A stretch of DNA of 64,000 nt from Chamaecyparis obtusa (taxonomy: Eukaryota; Streptophyta; Pinopsida; Cupressales; Cupressaceae), in the NCBI GenBank assembly GCA_027943335.1, contig BSBK01002086.1, positions 455,001 through 519,000 of the forward strand, read 5' to 3'. A model generated the notes under the pieces. The model saw only the letters and a program-made list of their open reading frames with translations. It was not told where the DNA came from and made no database searches. The translations under genes and the position numbers were made by a program. Shown in pieces: positions 47,369 through 58,414 of this stretch; the first letter of the stretch is position 1, and every line of letters begins with the position of its first letter.

Positions 47369-48857
47369 TGTTGGAATCTGCAATTGAAGTAATTGTTGTA
47401 TTGTCATTGATGTCAAACCTTAACTTGTAAGATTGTTGCTATCTAAGAAAGTACTATATCTATCAGTTGATGAGAAGGATTAGGGAAAGGTTGGTAACAA
47501 TAGCACCTAGGGAAAGGTTGAGTTATCTTGATACTTCAATGAGTACTTGATTATATCACACAATGATAACATAATGTATTGTTTATCTAAGTAAGAAGCA
47601 AGACTAAACAAGTAGGATTAACCAAGCAAAAGTGAAGAAATCTAGTTTAAGCCGAGTGATGTTAGTGTCAACCGAGAGCTAGTATATGTTGAGTAAATTC
47701 AATGTTGACTGAACATCAGGTTATTGTCGAGTGACAGTATTTTCCGAATGAGAAATGAAGAGGTGACCGAGTTGCACAGTGATGACTAAGGAGTTGAACA
47801 CAGTATTGACCGAGTGTCAATAATTTACATTTTAGGAATAATTCAGATTCCTAGTCGACATTGTTGAATTCTTGGGTTATGAAAAATGTGTTGACTTTAT
47901 TTATGAAGTGTATGGAGCATTTAATGCACAGTAAATTATTTTATTGTGATTTTATTAAGGAGATTGGAGATGTTTCTAGAGGGATGGATAAAGAACTTAA
48001 ATGTTGGAAGGATTCGATGGATCCAACCTAAACCTAAGATCTACAGAGGAGATTAGGCGGAAAAAGAGAGATCTATCTGTTGAAGAGATATAAGTTAACC
48101 TAAGCATGAGGTTGAGAGGAGAGATGGATGCTGGAAGTTGTTGATGTTATTGACTAACAAAGCAAAAAGGCTGAAGGTGAAGAGGTTGATCAGAGTTGTG
48201 ATTGCTTGAAGGGTTTCCTGAGTAGATCAATGATGGAGATGGAAATGGTACTCAGTTAGTAAGCCAACATATATGTGCGAATTGGATCTATTATTTACAA
48301 AGTGAGTTGTATGTTTTTTAGATCAATACTATTGCTACTTTCTAACCATTGTATCAGTTAAATCCTTTAATCAAGGTTGACCTAACAGTCATTGTATAAA
48401 TCCTTTAATCAAGGTTGTATTCTAATGGAATGTACTTAAGTCCTCTAACAAGGCGCACTCTTAACAGGGTGGTTGAAATCCTTTAACAGGGTCACACCTA
48501 GCAGTGTGTTTGTAAACCTTTAACAGGGTTAGCTTTTCATAGAGCTCACTTTAGAAGAGTGAATATATTAGTAGCATGTTACAATGTGGTTTTTCCCAAA
48601 TTGGGTTTCCATTATAAATCCTAGTGTCAAAGTTGTGTGAATGTTTTGGTGTTAAACATTTCTGTGTTTTTTAAGTTAAATACTATTAGATAGTGGACTG
48701 CATTGTTATCTATTTCTGGCATACATTCTGTAATGAATGAGTAGCTATTGGTTATTATATCTAAATTTGTTGAAGTGTTTGAAAGTTTGTTTTATACATC
48801 TGGACCTGAGAACAACTGATTCACCCCCCCTCTTTGTTGTTCTAAATCATATTAACA
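47369..48857 (+). repeat. E8 5' LTR
   Basis: 1,489 bp, beginning TGTTGGAATCTGC and ending CATATTAACA. The 3' LTR matches from 47774 onward. ACCGAG-type motifs lie at about 47651, 47670, 47766 and 47809. Confidence 0.9.
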
Positions 48858-48858
48858 A

Positions 48859-48871
48859 TTTTTATCAGAGC
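48859..48871 (+). other. E8 primer-binding site, mutated
   Basis: It reads TTTTTATCAGAGC where the tRNA-Met site would be TTGGTATCAGAGC. Two G-to-T changes are post-insertion decay or a weakened site. Confidence 0.7.
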
Positions 48872-48914
48872 TGTTGGTGCTTACTTAGGTCAAGTTTGAA
48901 GGTACTTGAAGCAA

Positions 48915-49912
48915 ATGATCAAGATGTATAAAAAGGAGGTACCAAAGCTGAATAAGGAGAACTTCCCTGCATGGTAAAGTTTTATGAAATTGCACCTAGA
49001 TGGTATTGGTGACTCAGTGAAATATTATGTTGAAAATGACTATATTACACCTGCTGCACCTTTGACTGCCAAGGAGATGAAAGCTAAACAGGAACACAAC
49101 CAAGCAATGTTGGAGATTGCATTTGCCTTAAGCTATCCTGAATTTGAGGACATTAAAAATTGTATCAATGCAAAGCAAATGTGGGACACTCTTGCAAATA
49201 TCTATGGTGGTGATGAAAATGTACTAAGGGAAAAAGCTGAAAGTCTGAGAGGTAAGTTTGATGAAATGAAAATGCAAGAAGGTGAGAATATTGCTTAGTA
49301 TTGTGGTAGAATCAAGGAGGTAGTTAATGCGATTAGAGGAGCTAATGGTAATATTGATGATGAAACTGTTATTGGAAAAGTTCTGAGAACTTTGCTTCCT
49401 ATATATGCCATCAGAATCTCAACAATTCAAGAATCTAGATGCAACCCTAGTAATACTCTAACTTTATAAAGTCTTGTTGGTAAGCTTACTGCTTTTGAGC
49501 TTTCTAACTATGATAACTGTACTATTGCAAATGTTGAATCTGCATTCAAGTCACAAATAGTTTTGCAAAAGTCTAAGAAGGAAAAAGAAAAATGTATAAG
49601 TGAGAGTGAAAGTGATACTGACACATCTAATGAAGAACTAGAGGATCTTGAAGTTCTTATGGCCAAAAGATTGAACAGGGGAAAAGGCAAATATAAAGGT
49701 AAACTTCCTATCATATGTTTTTCATGAAACAAAGTTGGCCATATAGCTGCAAGATGTCTTGACAGGGATGACAAAGATGAGGAAAAAGACATCAAATACA
49801 AGGATACAAGAGAAAATAGAGGTTATCAAAGGTACAAGGACTACAAGGACAAAGGTAAGAAATCTTGCTATATTGCTGAAGAAGAAACTGACACTGATGA
49901 TGATGATTTTTA
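48915..49912 (+). pseudogene. E8 gag
   Basis: ATG at 48915 is the first in the copia frame. A UBN2-type capsid follows, with NFPAW near the start and KQMWDTLANIYGG at about 49170-49205. Then comes an acidic SESESDTDTSNEE stretch and one knuckle at about 49715-49755, where the second cysteine codon is a stop (CFS-stop-NKVGHIAARC). About five in-frame stops occur (first at 48975), but there is no frameshift. Downstream it runs straight into the protease, as in copia polyproteins. Confidence 0.75.
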
Positions 49913-49934
49913 AATTGAAGTAGTTTATGTTTCT

Positions 49935-51251
49935 ATGAAAGATGAGTCTGATGAAGATAAGAAAACTGCACTTGTTTCTTATGTGAGCAAAGGTGATAAA
50001 TGGATTATTGATAGTGGTTTCTCACATCATATGACTAGTGACAAAAGTAAATTTGATACCCTAGATCATTACAAAGGTAGAAGTGTTAAGTTTGGTAATG
50101 ATGCACAATGTCCTATAAAGGGTAAAGGTTTGATTAAGCTGACTGATAAAATTACTTGTGAAAATGCTTATTGGATTGAAGGTCTTAACTATAATTTGCT
50201 AAGTGTTGCACAACTCAATAGCACTGGTTACCGAGTGGAATTTCATCATAGAAAGGCCAAAATATTTGATGCCATTGGTGAACTGATTGGAAGTGGAGAG
50301 AAGACTAGAGGTAATTTGTTCTATCTAGATTTATCTAAAGAGACATGCTTGATTGCACAATTTGATGATGTTTGGTTGTGGCATAAGAGGTTATGTCATG
50401 TTAACTTTGACAATCTGGTGAATATTAGTAAAAGGAATAAAGTGAGAGGTTTGCTGAGATTGAAGAAATCTGATAATGTGATGTGCAAACAATGTCAGTT
50501 GGCTAAAATGACAAAGTCTAGTTTTAAGAGCAAGACCTTTACTTCTGAAAATGCTTTAGATCTGGTTCATATTGACCTTTATGGACCTATGGGTGTACAA
50601 AACTATTGTGGTGCTAAATACTTTATTCTTTTTGTTGATGATTATACTAGGATGATGACTGTAATGTTTCTAAAAGAAAAATTTGATGCATTTCAGTTGT
50701 TTAAGTGGTATTTGGCTAAGGTTGAAAAGGAGACAAGTAAGAACTTGAAATATCTGAGATCTGACCGAGGTGGAGAGTTTATATCAAATGAGTTCAATCT
50801 ATTATGCTATCATAGAAGAATCACGAGACAGATGTTTGCACCTAGAACACCTCCACAGAATGGTATAGCCGAGAGGAGGAACAAATCTATCATGGACTGT
50901 GTAAGGACATTAATGATTGAGAAGAATGTTGCACAGAAGTACTGGAGAGAAGCTGTAAGTACCACTGTTTATACCTTGAACCAAGTGCAAATAAAAAAAG
51001 GTACAAATGTTACTCCTTATGAGCTATGGCACGGTTATGCACCTAATGTAAAATATTTTAGAATATTTGGGAGTGAACACTATATATTAAAGGATAATAG
51101 GAATGGAAAATTTGATGCAAAAAGTGATGATGGCATATTCCTAGGTTATTCCACAAAGAGTAAAGCTTATAAGTGTTTGAACTCTAACACTAACAAAATT
51201 GTGGAAAGTGAAAATGTGAAAGTTGATGAATATGCAAAAAAGAATGAGTAG
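49935..51251 (+). CDS. E8 protease-integrase part of copia polyprotein, 438 codons open
   Basis: This is the longest open frame in the window and is intact in itself. Order: protease active site WIIDSGFSHHM (about residues 26-36, usual DSGCS), GAG-pre-integrase HHCC finger (LWHKRLCHVNF ... CKQCQLAKM, about residues 150-195), and integrase core. The core has DLVHIDLYGP, FVDDYTRM, RSDRGGEF and PPQNGIAERRN, which supply the D-D-E residues. The C-terminal FDAKSDDGIFLGYSTKSKAY segment is copia typical. The ATG is only the first Met after an upstream stop; the real protein is a gag-pol fusion starting at 48915. It is not a complete functional gene. Confidence 0.8.
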   Translation: MKDESDEDKKTALVSYVSKGDKWIIDSGFSHHMTSDKSKFDTLDHYKGRSVKFGNDAQCPIKGKGLIKLTDKITCENAYWIEGLNYNLLSVAQLNSTGYRVEFHHRKAKIFDAIGELIGSGEKTRGNLFYLDLSKETCLIAQFDDVWLWHKRLCHVNFDNLVNISKRNKVRGLLRLKKSDNVMCKQCQLAKMTKSSFKSKTFTSENALDLVHIDLYGPMGVQNYCGAKYFILFVDDYTRMMTVMFLKEKFDAFQLFKWYLAKVEKETSKNLKYLRSDRGGEFISNEFNLLCYHRRITRQMFAPRTPPQNGIAERRNKSIMDCVRTLMIEKNVAQKYWREAVSTTVYTLNQVQIKKGTNVTPYELWHGYAPNVKYFRIFGSEHYILKDNRNGKFDAKSDDGIFLGYSTKSKAYKCLNSNTNKIVESENVKVDEYAKKNE

Positions 51252-51794
51252 GAAAGCAAAAGAGAACCTGAAGATTATAGATCTTTTGTCTATATGGAAG
51301 AAGGAGAGGAGAGTAATACATCTACACCTGATGTGAAGTCTTGGGTGAGCAATACCAAGCATCAGGAGGATGCTGCCGATCGTCAGGAATAAGTTATTGA
51401 GCAATCAGAGGCTGAATCTGATAATCTTATTGATGAACCTGAAGAGCAAGGAGAAAAGAAAACTAAACCTACTCTGGCATAGTATGTAAGAAGACATCAC
51501 AGGCCTGAAAAAATCATTGGAGATAAAGATACTGGAATTCTGACCAAAAGCAAGTTGAGAGACCCTACATGTTTGTTGTGTGAATTTGAGCCTAAGACAA
51601 TAAGGGAGGCATTAGAAAATGAAGACTAGATTCAAGCCATGAATGAGGAAATAGCCCAAATAGAAAAGAATGATACCTGGACTCTGGTGCCGAGACCAGA
51701 AAATAAAAAAGTCATTGGAACAAAGTGGGTATTTAGAAATAATCTCAATGAACATGGACAAATCACAAGGAACAAAGCAAGGCTGGTATGCAAG
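51252..51794 (+). pseudogene. E8 linker and reverse transcriptase N-terminus
   Basis: The same frame continues after a stop. A low-complexity acidic linker leads into the reverse transcriptase start (IREALENED, WTLVPRPENKKVIGTKWVFR, ITRNKARLVCK). It is cut at 51794 by E9 in the KARLV.KGY motif; the rest resumes at 56008. Confidence 0.8.
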
Positions 51795-52803
51795 TGATGC
51801 AGGAGCATCTCAGGCTTTGAGCAATCTTGCATCAACCAAAAATATTTCTTATTTTTTGTTGTTTGCATTATAATTGTTGCATTTATTGGTTTCATGTTGT
51901 GTGAAGCTTACATGATGTTGAGGACCTATTTTGTAACCTTCTCCTATGACCACAAAAGGATTGAATGGATCATTTCAAAGTTAGAGTTATTTTTCTTATC
52001 GTCAGAGCCGTATTTTCCTACTTTCAGGGTGCTGATTGCGCATTGTGTAGCCATTGATCCTTAATGAATCAACCTTTGCACTCTTAGGGCCTTAAAGAGG
52101 ACCTAAAGTACTATATTCTCCTAATACCACAAGTTCTAATTCATTATGAGTTGAAATTTATGACCGTTTTGCTCGGGTATCAATTTTTCAGCCAGTTTAC
52201 ACGCGAAACATGAAATTTTTCGTCTTGCGCGGTTCCGTATGATGGAATTGGATCTTGCTAAGTTAGGGACATGTTCTTGGATAATGTGTGGACCTAAATC
52301 TAAGGGTGCATCATGTTTTGTTGTTTCTTTCTTTAGTTTGGGTTTACTCTTCTACGCTCAACCTATAATGTAATTAAATGCCTGACTAGTCGACTTGTGG
52401 CTTAGCCGACTATATATTGAGAGCTTGGGTAGATGTTTAAGAGAGATTGGTAGTAACATGAAAGTAGAACCATAATTGGATCTTGTGAGATCTTTAAGAT
52501 CAAATTGTTATCTGATAGTTGTAATAATAGAGCTAGTGGTTTGCATGCTTGGAGGCTTGCGAGCTCAAGTTCAGATCTGCCTTAGTGTTTCCATCAGTCA
52601 CTGATTTGTTTAAGAGTTGGACTAGATGAGAGATTGCATAAGTACTTTGATTGTATTTGGCCCTAACTCAGAAGGCCTTATATTCGGGCATGTTAATGAA
52701 AATTTAGTTGAACATATTGCCTTGTTGTATTTTTTCGCATTGTGGTGTTTGACTGCTTGTTTGGACTGTCCTTAATTGGATTCTCCATCCCTGCCCTGCG
52801 TCA
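51795..52803 (+). repeat. E9 5' LTR
   Basis: 1,009 bp. It differs from the 3' LTR at about 5% of sites over the first 150 bases and lacks the TRIM. Confidence 0.9.
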
Positions 52804-52805
52804 AG

Positions 52806-52817
52806 TGGTATCAGAGC
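52806..52817 (+). other. E9 primer-binding site
   Basis: TGGTATCAGAGC, the initiator tRNA-Met type, lies two bases after the LTR. Confidence 0.9.
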
Positions 52818-52905
52818 CTGAAGATCTTGAGTGTGTAAACTAGTTGAGGTTGTTTGCACCAGGATCTTGTTGGTGACTTGTTGCTTTGGATTTGAATATT
52901 TGAGG

Positions 52906-54615
52906 ATGCCTCCGAGAAGATTGGATCCTAGAGCAATTATAGATCTTTGTGATGTTGTGGAATCAAAGATTACAAAGAAGGTGAAATCAGATTTCAGATC
53001 TGAGATGGAATTAATGAAGAATGACATGATTGCTTAGATTGTGAGGACTGTTGCTGGTATGCCAAGGAATCTTGGTACTGATGATGGTTATGAGGAAGAT
53101 GTTGAAGACTTTGAAGTTGCTGGATCTAGTGGTGATGACCAGAGGGATAGATTTGGTGAAGACATAACTGGTTGGTTACATAGATCTGGATCTTGGTTAA
53201 GAAATAACTACCGAATGGAAGTTTCTAACTTCTCTAGTAATTTAAGACCCAAGACTCTGATTGATTGGATTGGTGAGTTAGAAGACTTCTTTGAGCTTGA
53301 GGAAATTGAAGACCCTCTTAGAGTGAGGCTGGCACAAACTAAGTTGAAAGGCCATGCTGCTCTTTGGTGGAAAGAATTACAAAGAGATAGAGAAGATGAA
53401 GGTGAAATGAAGATCAATCGGTGGAGGTTGATGGTGACTAAATTGAAGGCTAAGTTCATACCTATAGACTATGAGCTTGACTTGTTTAAAAAGTTGCAGA
53501 ATCTGAAGCAAAAAGATTTGACTGTTGAAGACTATACCGAGGAGTTCTACAAACTTACTATTAGGTTTGGGCATAGAGAATTTGGTAAGGAAAAGGTAGC
53601 TCGGTATGTAAATGGTCTGAGATTCAATATTCAGGATGAGATTTGTGTGATGAAGATTGATTCGGTTGAGGATGCTTATCAGTATGCTCTGAAGGAATAA
53701 GATAAGTTGAAAAGGAAACAACATGGCAATCCCCTAGGGAAGGAGAAGATTGATCACTCGGTGAAGGATAAACCGACTGCAAAGGATGAACAAAAACCCA
53801 TGGAATTGAAAAAGAAGACAGGTAGGGTTATCTTTAAGGGTACTTGTTATAATTATGGTGAAGGACATCGATCTTTTGAGTGTACATAGAAGAAGTTTGG
53901 TGATCGTAGGAATGCTATACTGAATGAAAGCATATTGAATGAGCTTGAGAACTTGCTAGTTTGAAGAACATTACTCAGTACTAAGGTGGAACCTTATCAA
54001 AGGAGTAACTTGTTTAGGACTCGGTGCAAGTCAGGAGGTAAACTTTGTGATGTTATTGTGGATAGTAGTAGTATTGATAACCTTGTTGCTAAGGACATGG
54101 TTCAAAAACTTGGTTTGATGAGGAGGAAGCACCCTTATCCTTATAGGATTGGCTAGTTGCAAGATGTTCATGCTCTAGAAGTAAAGGAGAAATGTCTTGT
54201 TGATTTTTAGATTGGATAGTATAAGGATCAAGTGTTGTGTGATATTGTGAACATGAGTAGTTGTCATATATTGCTTGGTAGACCTTGACAGTATGATTGC
54301 AAGGCTATGCATGACTGTGTCAAGAATGTGTTTACTGTTGAGAAGGATGATCGGAAGTTTTCCCTGATGCCCTTGCTGGATACAACACTCGGTAGGAGGA
54401 ACCTGAGTTTTGGTAGCCGAGTTGGGTTGTCAGATCCGGAAAGGATTGGAGATCAGTATGGAGAACAAGCCTATGCGTTGTCTAGGAAAGACTTGAAAAG
54501 GCAAAGGAAGCAGAAGTGGAAGAGTGTGCAAAGTGAAGACTTGGAGGACATGTATGTGAAGAACCAGTTTGGGGTTTATGTGCTGAATCCTAAAAGATGT
54601 TCTTCCAGTCATTAA
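52906..54615 (+). pseudogene. E9 gag-protease
   Basis: A single frame from ATG 52906 (MPPRRLDPRA) to a TAA at 54613-54615 has about eight in-frame stops and no frameshift. The Retrotrans_gag-type capsid (IDWIGELEDFFELE, ALWWKELQRDRE, LTVEDYTEEFYKL, about residues 115-265) is Ty3-like rather than copia. A knuckle-like CYNYGEGHRSFEC has lost its second Cys. The protease region has VDSSSIDNLVAKDMVQKLG at about 54055-54115, where the active-site D(S/T)G is changed to DSS. It ends 27 bases before the 3' LTR, leaving no room for pol. Confidence 0.8.
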
Positions 54616-54642
54616 GAACATCTTTTCAAACCTAGGGTGTCT

Positions 54643-56007
54643 GATGTAGGAGCATCTTAGGCTTTGAGCAATCTTGCATCAACCAAAAACATTTCCTATT
54701 TTCTGTTGTTTGCATTATAATTGTTGCATTTATTGGTTTCATGTTGTGCGAAGCTTACATGATGTTGAGGACTTATTTTGGAACCTTCTCCTTGTTACAA
54801 GTAGTAGTTGTCGTTGCACCAAAAGATCGACCTGTTAATGCTCGATAAAACCACTAGACTTATAGAACACAAGAGGTTGTTAAACCATGTCACGAATCCC
54901 AAAGGGAGACATTGGCGGTTAGTCCAACAATCCCCCCCCTCAGTGTCACCCGAGGGGATTCGAACCTATGACCAAGCTCTGATACCACTTGTTACAAGTA
55001 GTTGTTGTCGTTGCACCAAAAGATCGACCTGTTAATGCCCAATATAACCACTAGACTTATAGAACATAGGAGGTTGTTAAACCATGTCAAGAATCCCGAA
55101 GGGAGACGTTGGTGGTTAGTCCAACACTCCAATGATCGCATAAGGATTGGATGGATCATTTCAAAGTTAGAGTTGTTTTCCTTATTGTCAGAGCCATATT
55201 TTCTTGCTTTCTGAGTGCTGATTACGCATCATGTAGCCGTTGATCTTTAATGAATCAACCTTTGTGCTCTTAAAGCCTTAAAGAGAACCTAAAGTAATAT
55301 CTTCTCCTAAGACCGAAAGTCCTAATTCATTATCAGTTGAAAGTTATGACCGTTTTTCTTGGGTATCAATTTTCAGCCAGTTTACACGTGAAATGTGGAG
55401 TTTTTCATCTTGCACGGTTTTGTATGATGGAATTGGATCTTGCTAAGTTAGGGACATGTTCTTGGATCATGCGTGGACCTAAATCTAAAGGTGCATCATG
55501 TTTTGTTGTTTCTTTCTCTAGTTTGGGTTTACTCTTCTATGTTGGGCCTATAATGTAATTAAATGCTTGACTGGTCGACTTGTGGCTTAGCCGACTATAT
55601 ATTGAGAGCTTGGGTAGATGTTTAAGAGAGATTGGTAGTTACATGAGAGTAGAACCATAATTGGATCCTGCGAGATCTTGAAGATCGGATTGTTATCTGA
55701 TAGTTGTAATAGCAGAGCTAGTGGTTTGCATGCTTGGAGACAAGGAGATTACTTGGAGGCTTGCGAGCTCAAGTTCAAATTTGTCTTAGTGTTTCCATCA
55801 GTTGCTGATTTATTTCTGAGTTGAACTAGCTGAGAGATTGCATAAGTACTTTGAATTTATTTGGCCCTAACCCGGAAGGCCTTACAACCGAGCATGTTAA
55901 TGAAAATTTAATTGAAAACATTGTCTTGTTGTGTTATTCTGTATTGTGGTGTTTAGCTGCTTGTTTGGACTATCCTTAATTGGATCCTCCATCCCTGCCC
56001 TGCGTCA
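54643..56007 (+). repeat. E9 3' LTR
   Basis: 1,365 bp, equal to the 5' LTR plus the 334-bp TRIM at 54793-55126 and small indels. Confidence 0.9.
54793..55126 (-). mobile_element. TRIM: 334-bp miniature LTR element in E9 3' LTR
   Basis: Two 137-bp terminal repeats (54793-54929 and 54990-55126; plus strand TGTTACAAG...AGTCCAACA) enclose only 60 bp. On the minus strand the interior begins two bases after the LTR with TGGTATCAGAGC (54976-54987) and ends in a GAGGGGGGGGAT purine tract (54930-54943). It has no coding capacity. The flanks CTCCT and CTCCA are a 5-bp duplication with one mismatch. It is absent from the E9 5' LTR, so it inserted after E9. Confidence 0.9.
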
Positions 56008-56819
56008 GCAAGGGTTATGATCAAGAAGAAGGAATAGACTATGGGGAGACATTTGCCCTAGTAGCAAGATTAGGAGTAAGGACTTTACTTGCATATGCTG
56101 CTTACATAGATTTCAAGGTATAGCAAATGGATGTTAAATCTGCATTTTTGAATGGTATATTAGAAGAAGAAGTGTACATTGAGCAACCTGAAGGATTTGT
56201 TGACCCAAACAAGAGAAATATGGTTTGTAAGCTGAACAAGGCACTATATGGTTTGAAGCAAATCTCTAGAGCATGGTATGAGAGGCTGGACAATTACCTT
56301 ATACAGATTGGATTCTCAAGGATAAATGACACCAACAATCTATACATGAAAGATGAAGAAGATAAAGGGATTTTGTTAGCTAAGATTTTTGTAGATGATA
56401 TTATATTTGGTGGACAATATTCCCTGTGTAAGAAATTTTCAAATGAGATGCAAATTGAGTTTGAAATGTCTATGTTTGGTGAGATAAAGTTCTTTTTTGG
56501 TTTGCAAGTCTATCATATGGAGAGAGAAATTTTTATTACACAATCTAAATATATTAAATAGATATTGAAAACCTTTGGTATGGAGGACTCAAGGCCAGTA
56601 AGTACTCCCATGGCTACTGGACATAAATTGTCTAAGAATGATGATACTATTGAAGTGAACCAAACTCTATATAGATCCATGATTGGAAAGTTGCAATATG
56701 TTGTTCACAGTAGACCATATATTGCTCTAGCAATTGGGATTGTAGCAAGATTCTCTGCCAATCCCAAGGAAAGTCATATGATGGCTCTGAAGAGGATAAT
56801 GAGATATTTGAAAGGGACA
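56008..56819 (+). pseudogene. E8 reverse transcriptase, main part
   Basis: After the repeated GCAAG the frame resumes at KGYDQEEGIDYGETFA. Motifs in order are [32 protein letters not shown], the catalytic FVDDIIFGG (about 56389-56415), FFFGLQVYH, and MIGKLQYVVHSRP leading to ALKRIMRYLKGT. Stops at about 56124, 56559 and 56820 replace residues that are usually Gln. The frame matches the pre-E9 part exactly. Confidence 0.85.
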
Positions 56820-57344
56820 TAAGACTTTGGACTGTACTACAAGAAGCATGAAAAATTTGAACTGAGAGTCTACACGGATGTAGATTGGACATGAAATGTA
56901 GATGACAGAAAAAGTACTAGTGGTGAAGCTTTCTTTCTTGGACAGAGACTAGTTTCCTGGACAAACAAGAAACAAAATTGCATTTCCCAATCTATAGCTG
57001 AAGCTGAGTATGTAGCAGTTGTAGTGAATTGTTCAAACCTAGTATGGATAAAACAATTGTTGAAAGACATGAAAGAAGAGATCACTGAACCAGTTGTTAT
57101 ATACTATGTCAACACAAGTGCTATCAACATATCTAAGAACCTAGCGATGCACACAAAAACCAAACATATTGCCATCAAGTATCATTACTTGAGGGAACTG
57201 GTACAAGATAAAGAAGTGAGAATGGAGTATGTGAATATAAAGGAACAACTAGTAGACATATTCACAAAAGCTTTATCTAAGGATGCTCATGAATATCTTA
57301 GAGGTAAATTAGGGGTCCTTCCCCTAACTGAGGCTGCGCAGTGA
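56820..57344 (+). pseudogene. E8 RNase H
   Basis: It encodes the copia RNase H: VYTDVDWT, DDRKSTSGEAFFLGQRLVSW, SIAEAEYVAV, NTSAINISKNLAMHTKTKHI and the end FTKALSKDAHEYLRGKLG. It stops after LTEAAQ at 57342-57344, where the sequence passes directly into internal LTR sequence without 3' untranslated region or purine tract. Confidence 0.85.
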
Positions 57345-58414
57345 TGACCGAGGAGTTGAGCACAATATTGACCGAGTGTCAGTAATTTACATTTGAGGAA
57401 GAATTCAGATTCCTAGCCAACATTGTTGAATTCTTGGGTTATGAAAAACATGTTGACTTTATTTATAAAGTGTATGGAGCATTTAATGCACAATAAATTA
57501 TTTTATTGTGATTTCATTAAGGAGATTGAAGATGTTTCTAGAAGGATGGATGAAGAACTTAAATGTTGGAAGGATTCGATAGATCCGACCTAAACCTAAG
57601 ATCTACGGATGAGATTAAGTGGCAAAAGAGAGATCTATTTGTTGAAGAGATATAAGTTAACCTAAGCATGAGATTGAGAGGAGAGATGGATGCTAGAAGT
57701 TGTTGATGTTATTGACTGACAAAGCAAAAAGGCTGAAGGTGAAGAGGTTGATTAGAGTTGTGATTGCTTGAAGGGTTTTCTGAGTAGATCAGTGATGGAG
57801 ATGGAAATGGTACTCAGTCAGTAAGCCAACATATATGTGTGAATTGGATTTGTTATTTGCAAAGTGAGTTGTATATTTTTCAGATCAATACTACTGCTAC
57901 TTTCCAACCATTGTATCAGTTAAATCCTTTAATCAAGGTTGACCTAACAGTCATTGTATAAATATTTTAATCAAGGTTGCATTCTAATAGAATGTACTTA
58001 AGTCCTCTAACAAGGCGCACTCTTAACAGGGTGGTTGAAATCCTTTAACAGGGTCACACCTAGCAGTGTGTTTGTAAACCTTTGACAGGGTTGGCTTTTC
58101 ACAGAGCTCACTTTAGAAGAGTGAATATATCAGTAGCATGTTACAAAGTAGTTTTTCCCAAATTGGGTTTCCACTATAAATCTTGGTGTCAAAGTTGTGT
58201 GAATGTTTTGGTGTTAAACATTTCTGTGTTTTGCAAATTAAATACTATTGGATAGTAGACTGCATTGTTATCTGTTTCTGGTATACATTCTGTAATGACT
58301 AAGTAGCTGCCGGTTATTATATCTAAATTTGTTGAAGTGTTTGAAAGTTTATATATCTGGACCTGAGAACAACTGATTCACCCCCTCTCTTTGTTGTTCT
58401 AAATCATATTAACA
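57336..58414 (+). repeat. E8 3' LTR, 5'-truncated
   Basis: It matches the 5' LTR from 47774 to 48857. The first 405 bases of the LTR, the purine tract and the 3' untranslated region are deleted. The junction shows short homology (GC.CAGTGATGA). Confidence 0.85.

Larger units (their letters stand above)
51795..56007 (+). mobile_element. E9: Ty3/gypsy-type gag-protease-only LTR element in E8
   Basis: The 5' LTR (51795-52803) and 3' LTR (54643-56007, enlarged by a TRIM) both start TGATG(C/T)AGGAGCATC and end CCTGCGTCA. TGGTATCAGAGC (52806-52817) is two bases inside. A perfect 5-bp duplication, GCAAG, flanks it (51790-51794 and 56008-56012). The interior codes for a Ty3-type gag, one knuckle and a retroviral-type protease only. 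Reverse transcriptase and integrase are absent, so it needed helper enzymes or lost pol later. Confidence 0.9.
47369..58414 (+). mobile_element. E8: Ty1/copia element inside the MITE microsatellite
   Basis: The 5' LTR (47369-48857), primer site, a gag-pol in a single frame (48915-57344, interrupted by E9) and a truncated 3' LTR (57336-58414) are present. The flanks CATAT and CATAC form a 5-bp duplication with one change. If E9 and its 5-bp duplication (4,218 bp, divisible by three) are removed, gag-pol is one frame of about 1,404 codons with only nonsense mutations. It is the best-preserved autonomous-type element here. Confidence 0.9.

Noticed and set aside
49508..49801. 97-codon minus-strand frame rich in Ser and Leu
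   Set aside because: Antisense of the acidic and Ser-rich part of the E8 gag.
54808..55214. Two similar plus-strand frames of 70-75 codons
   Set aside because: They are the two terminal repeats of the TRIM read in a chance frame.
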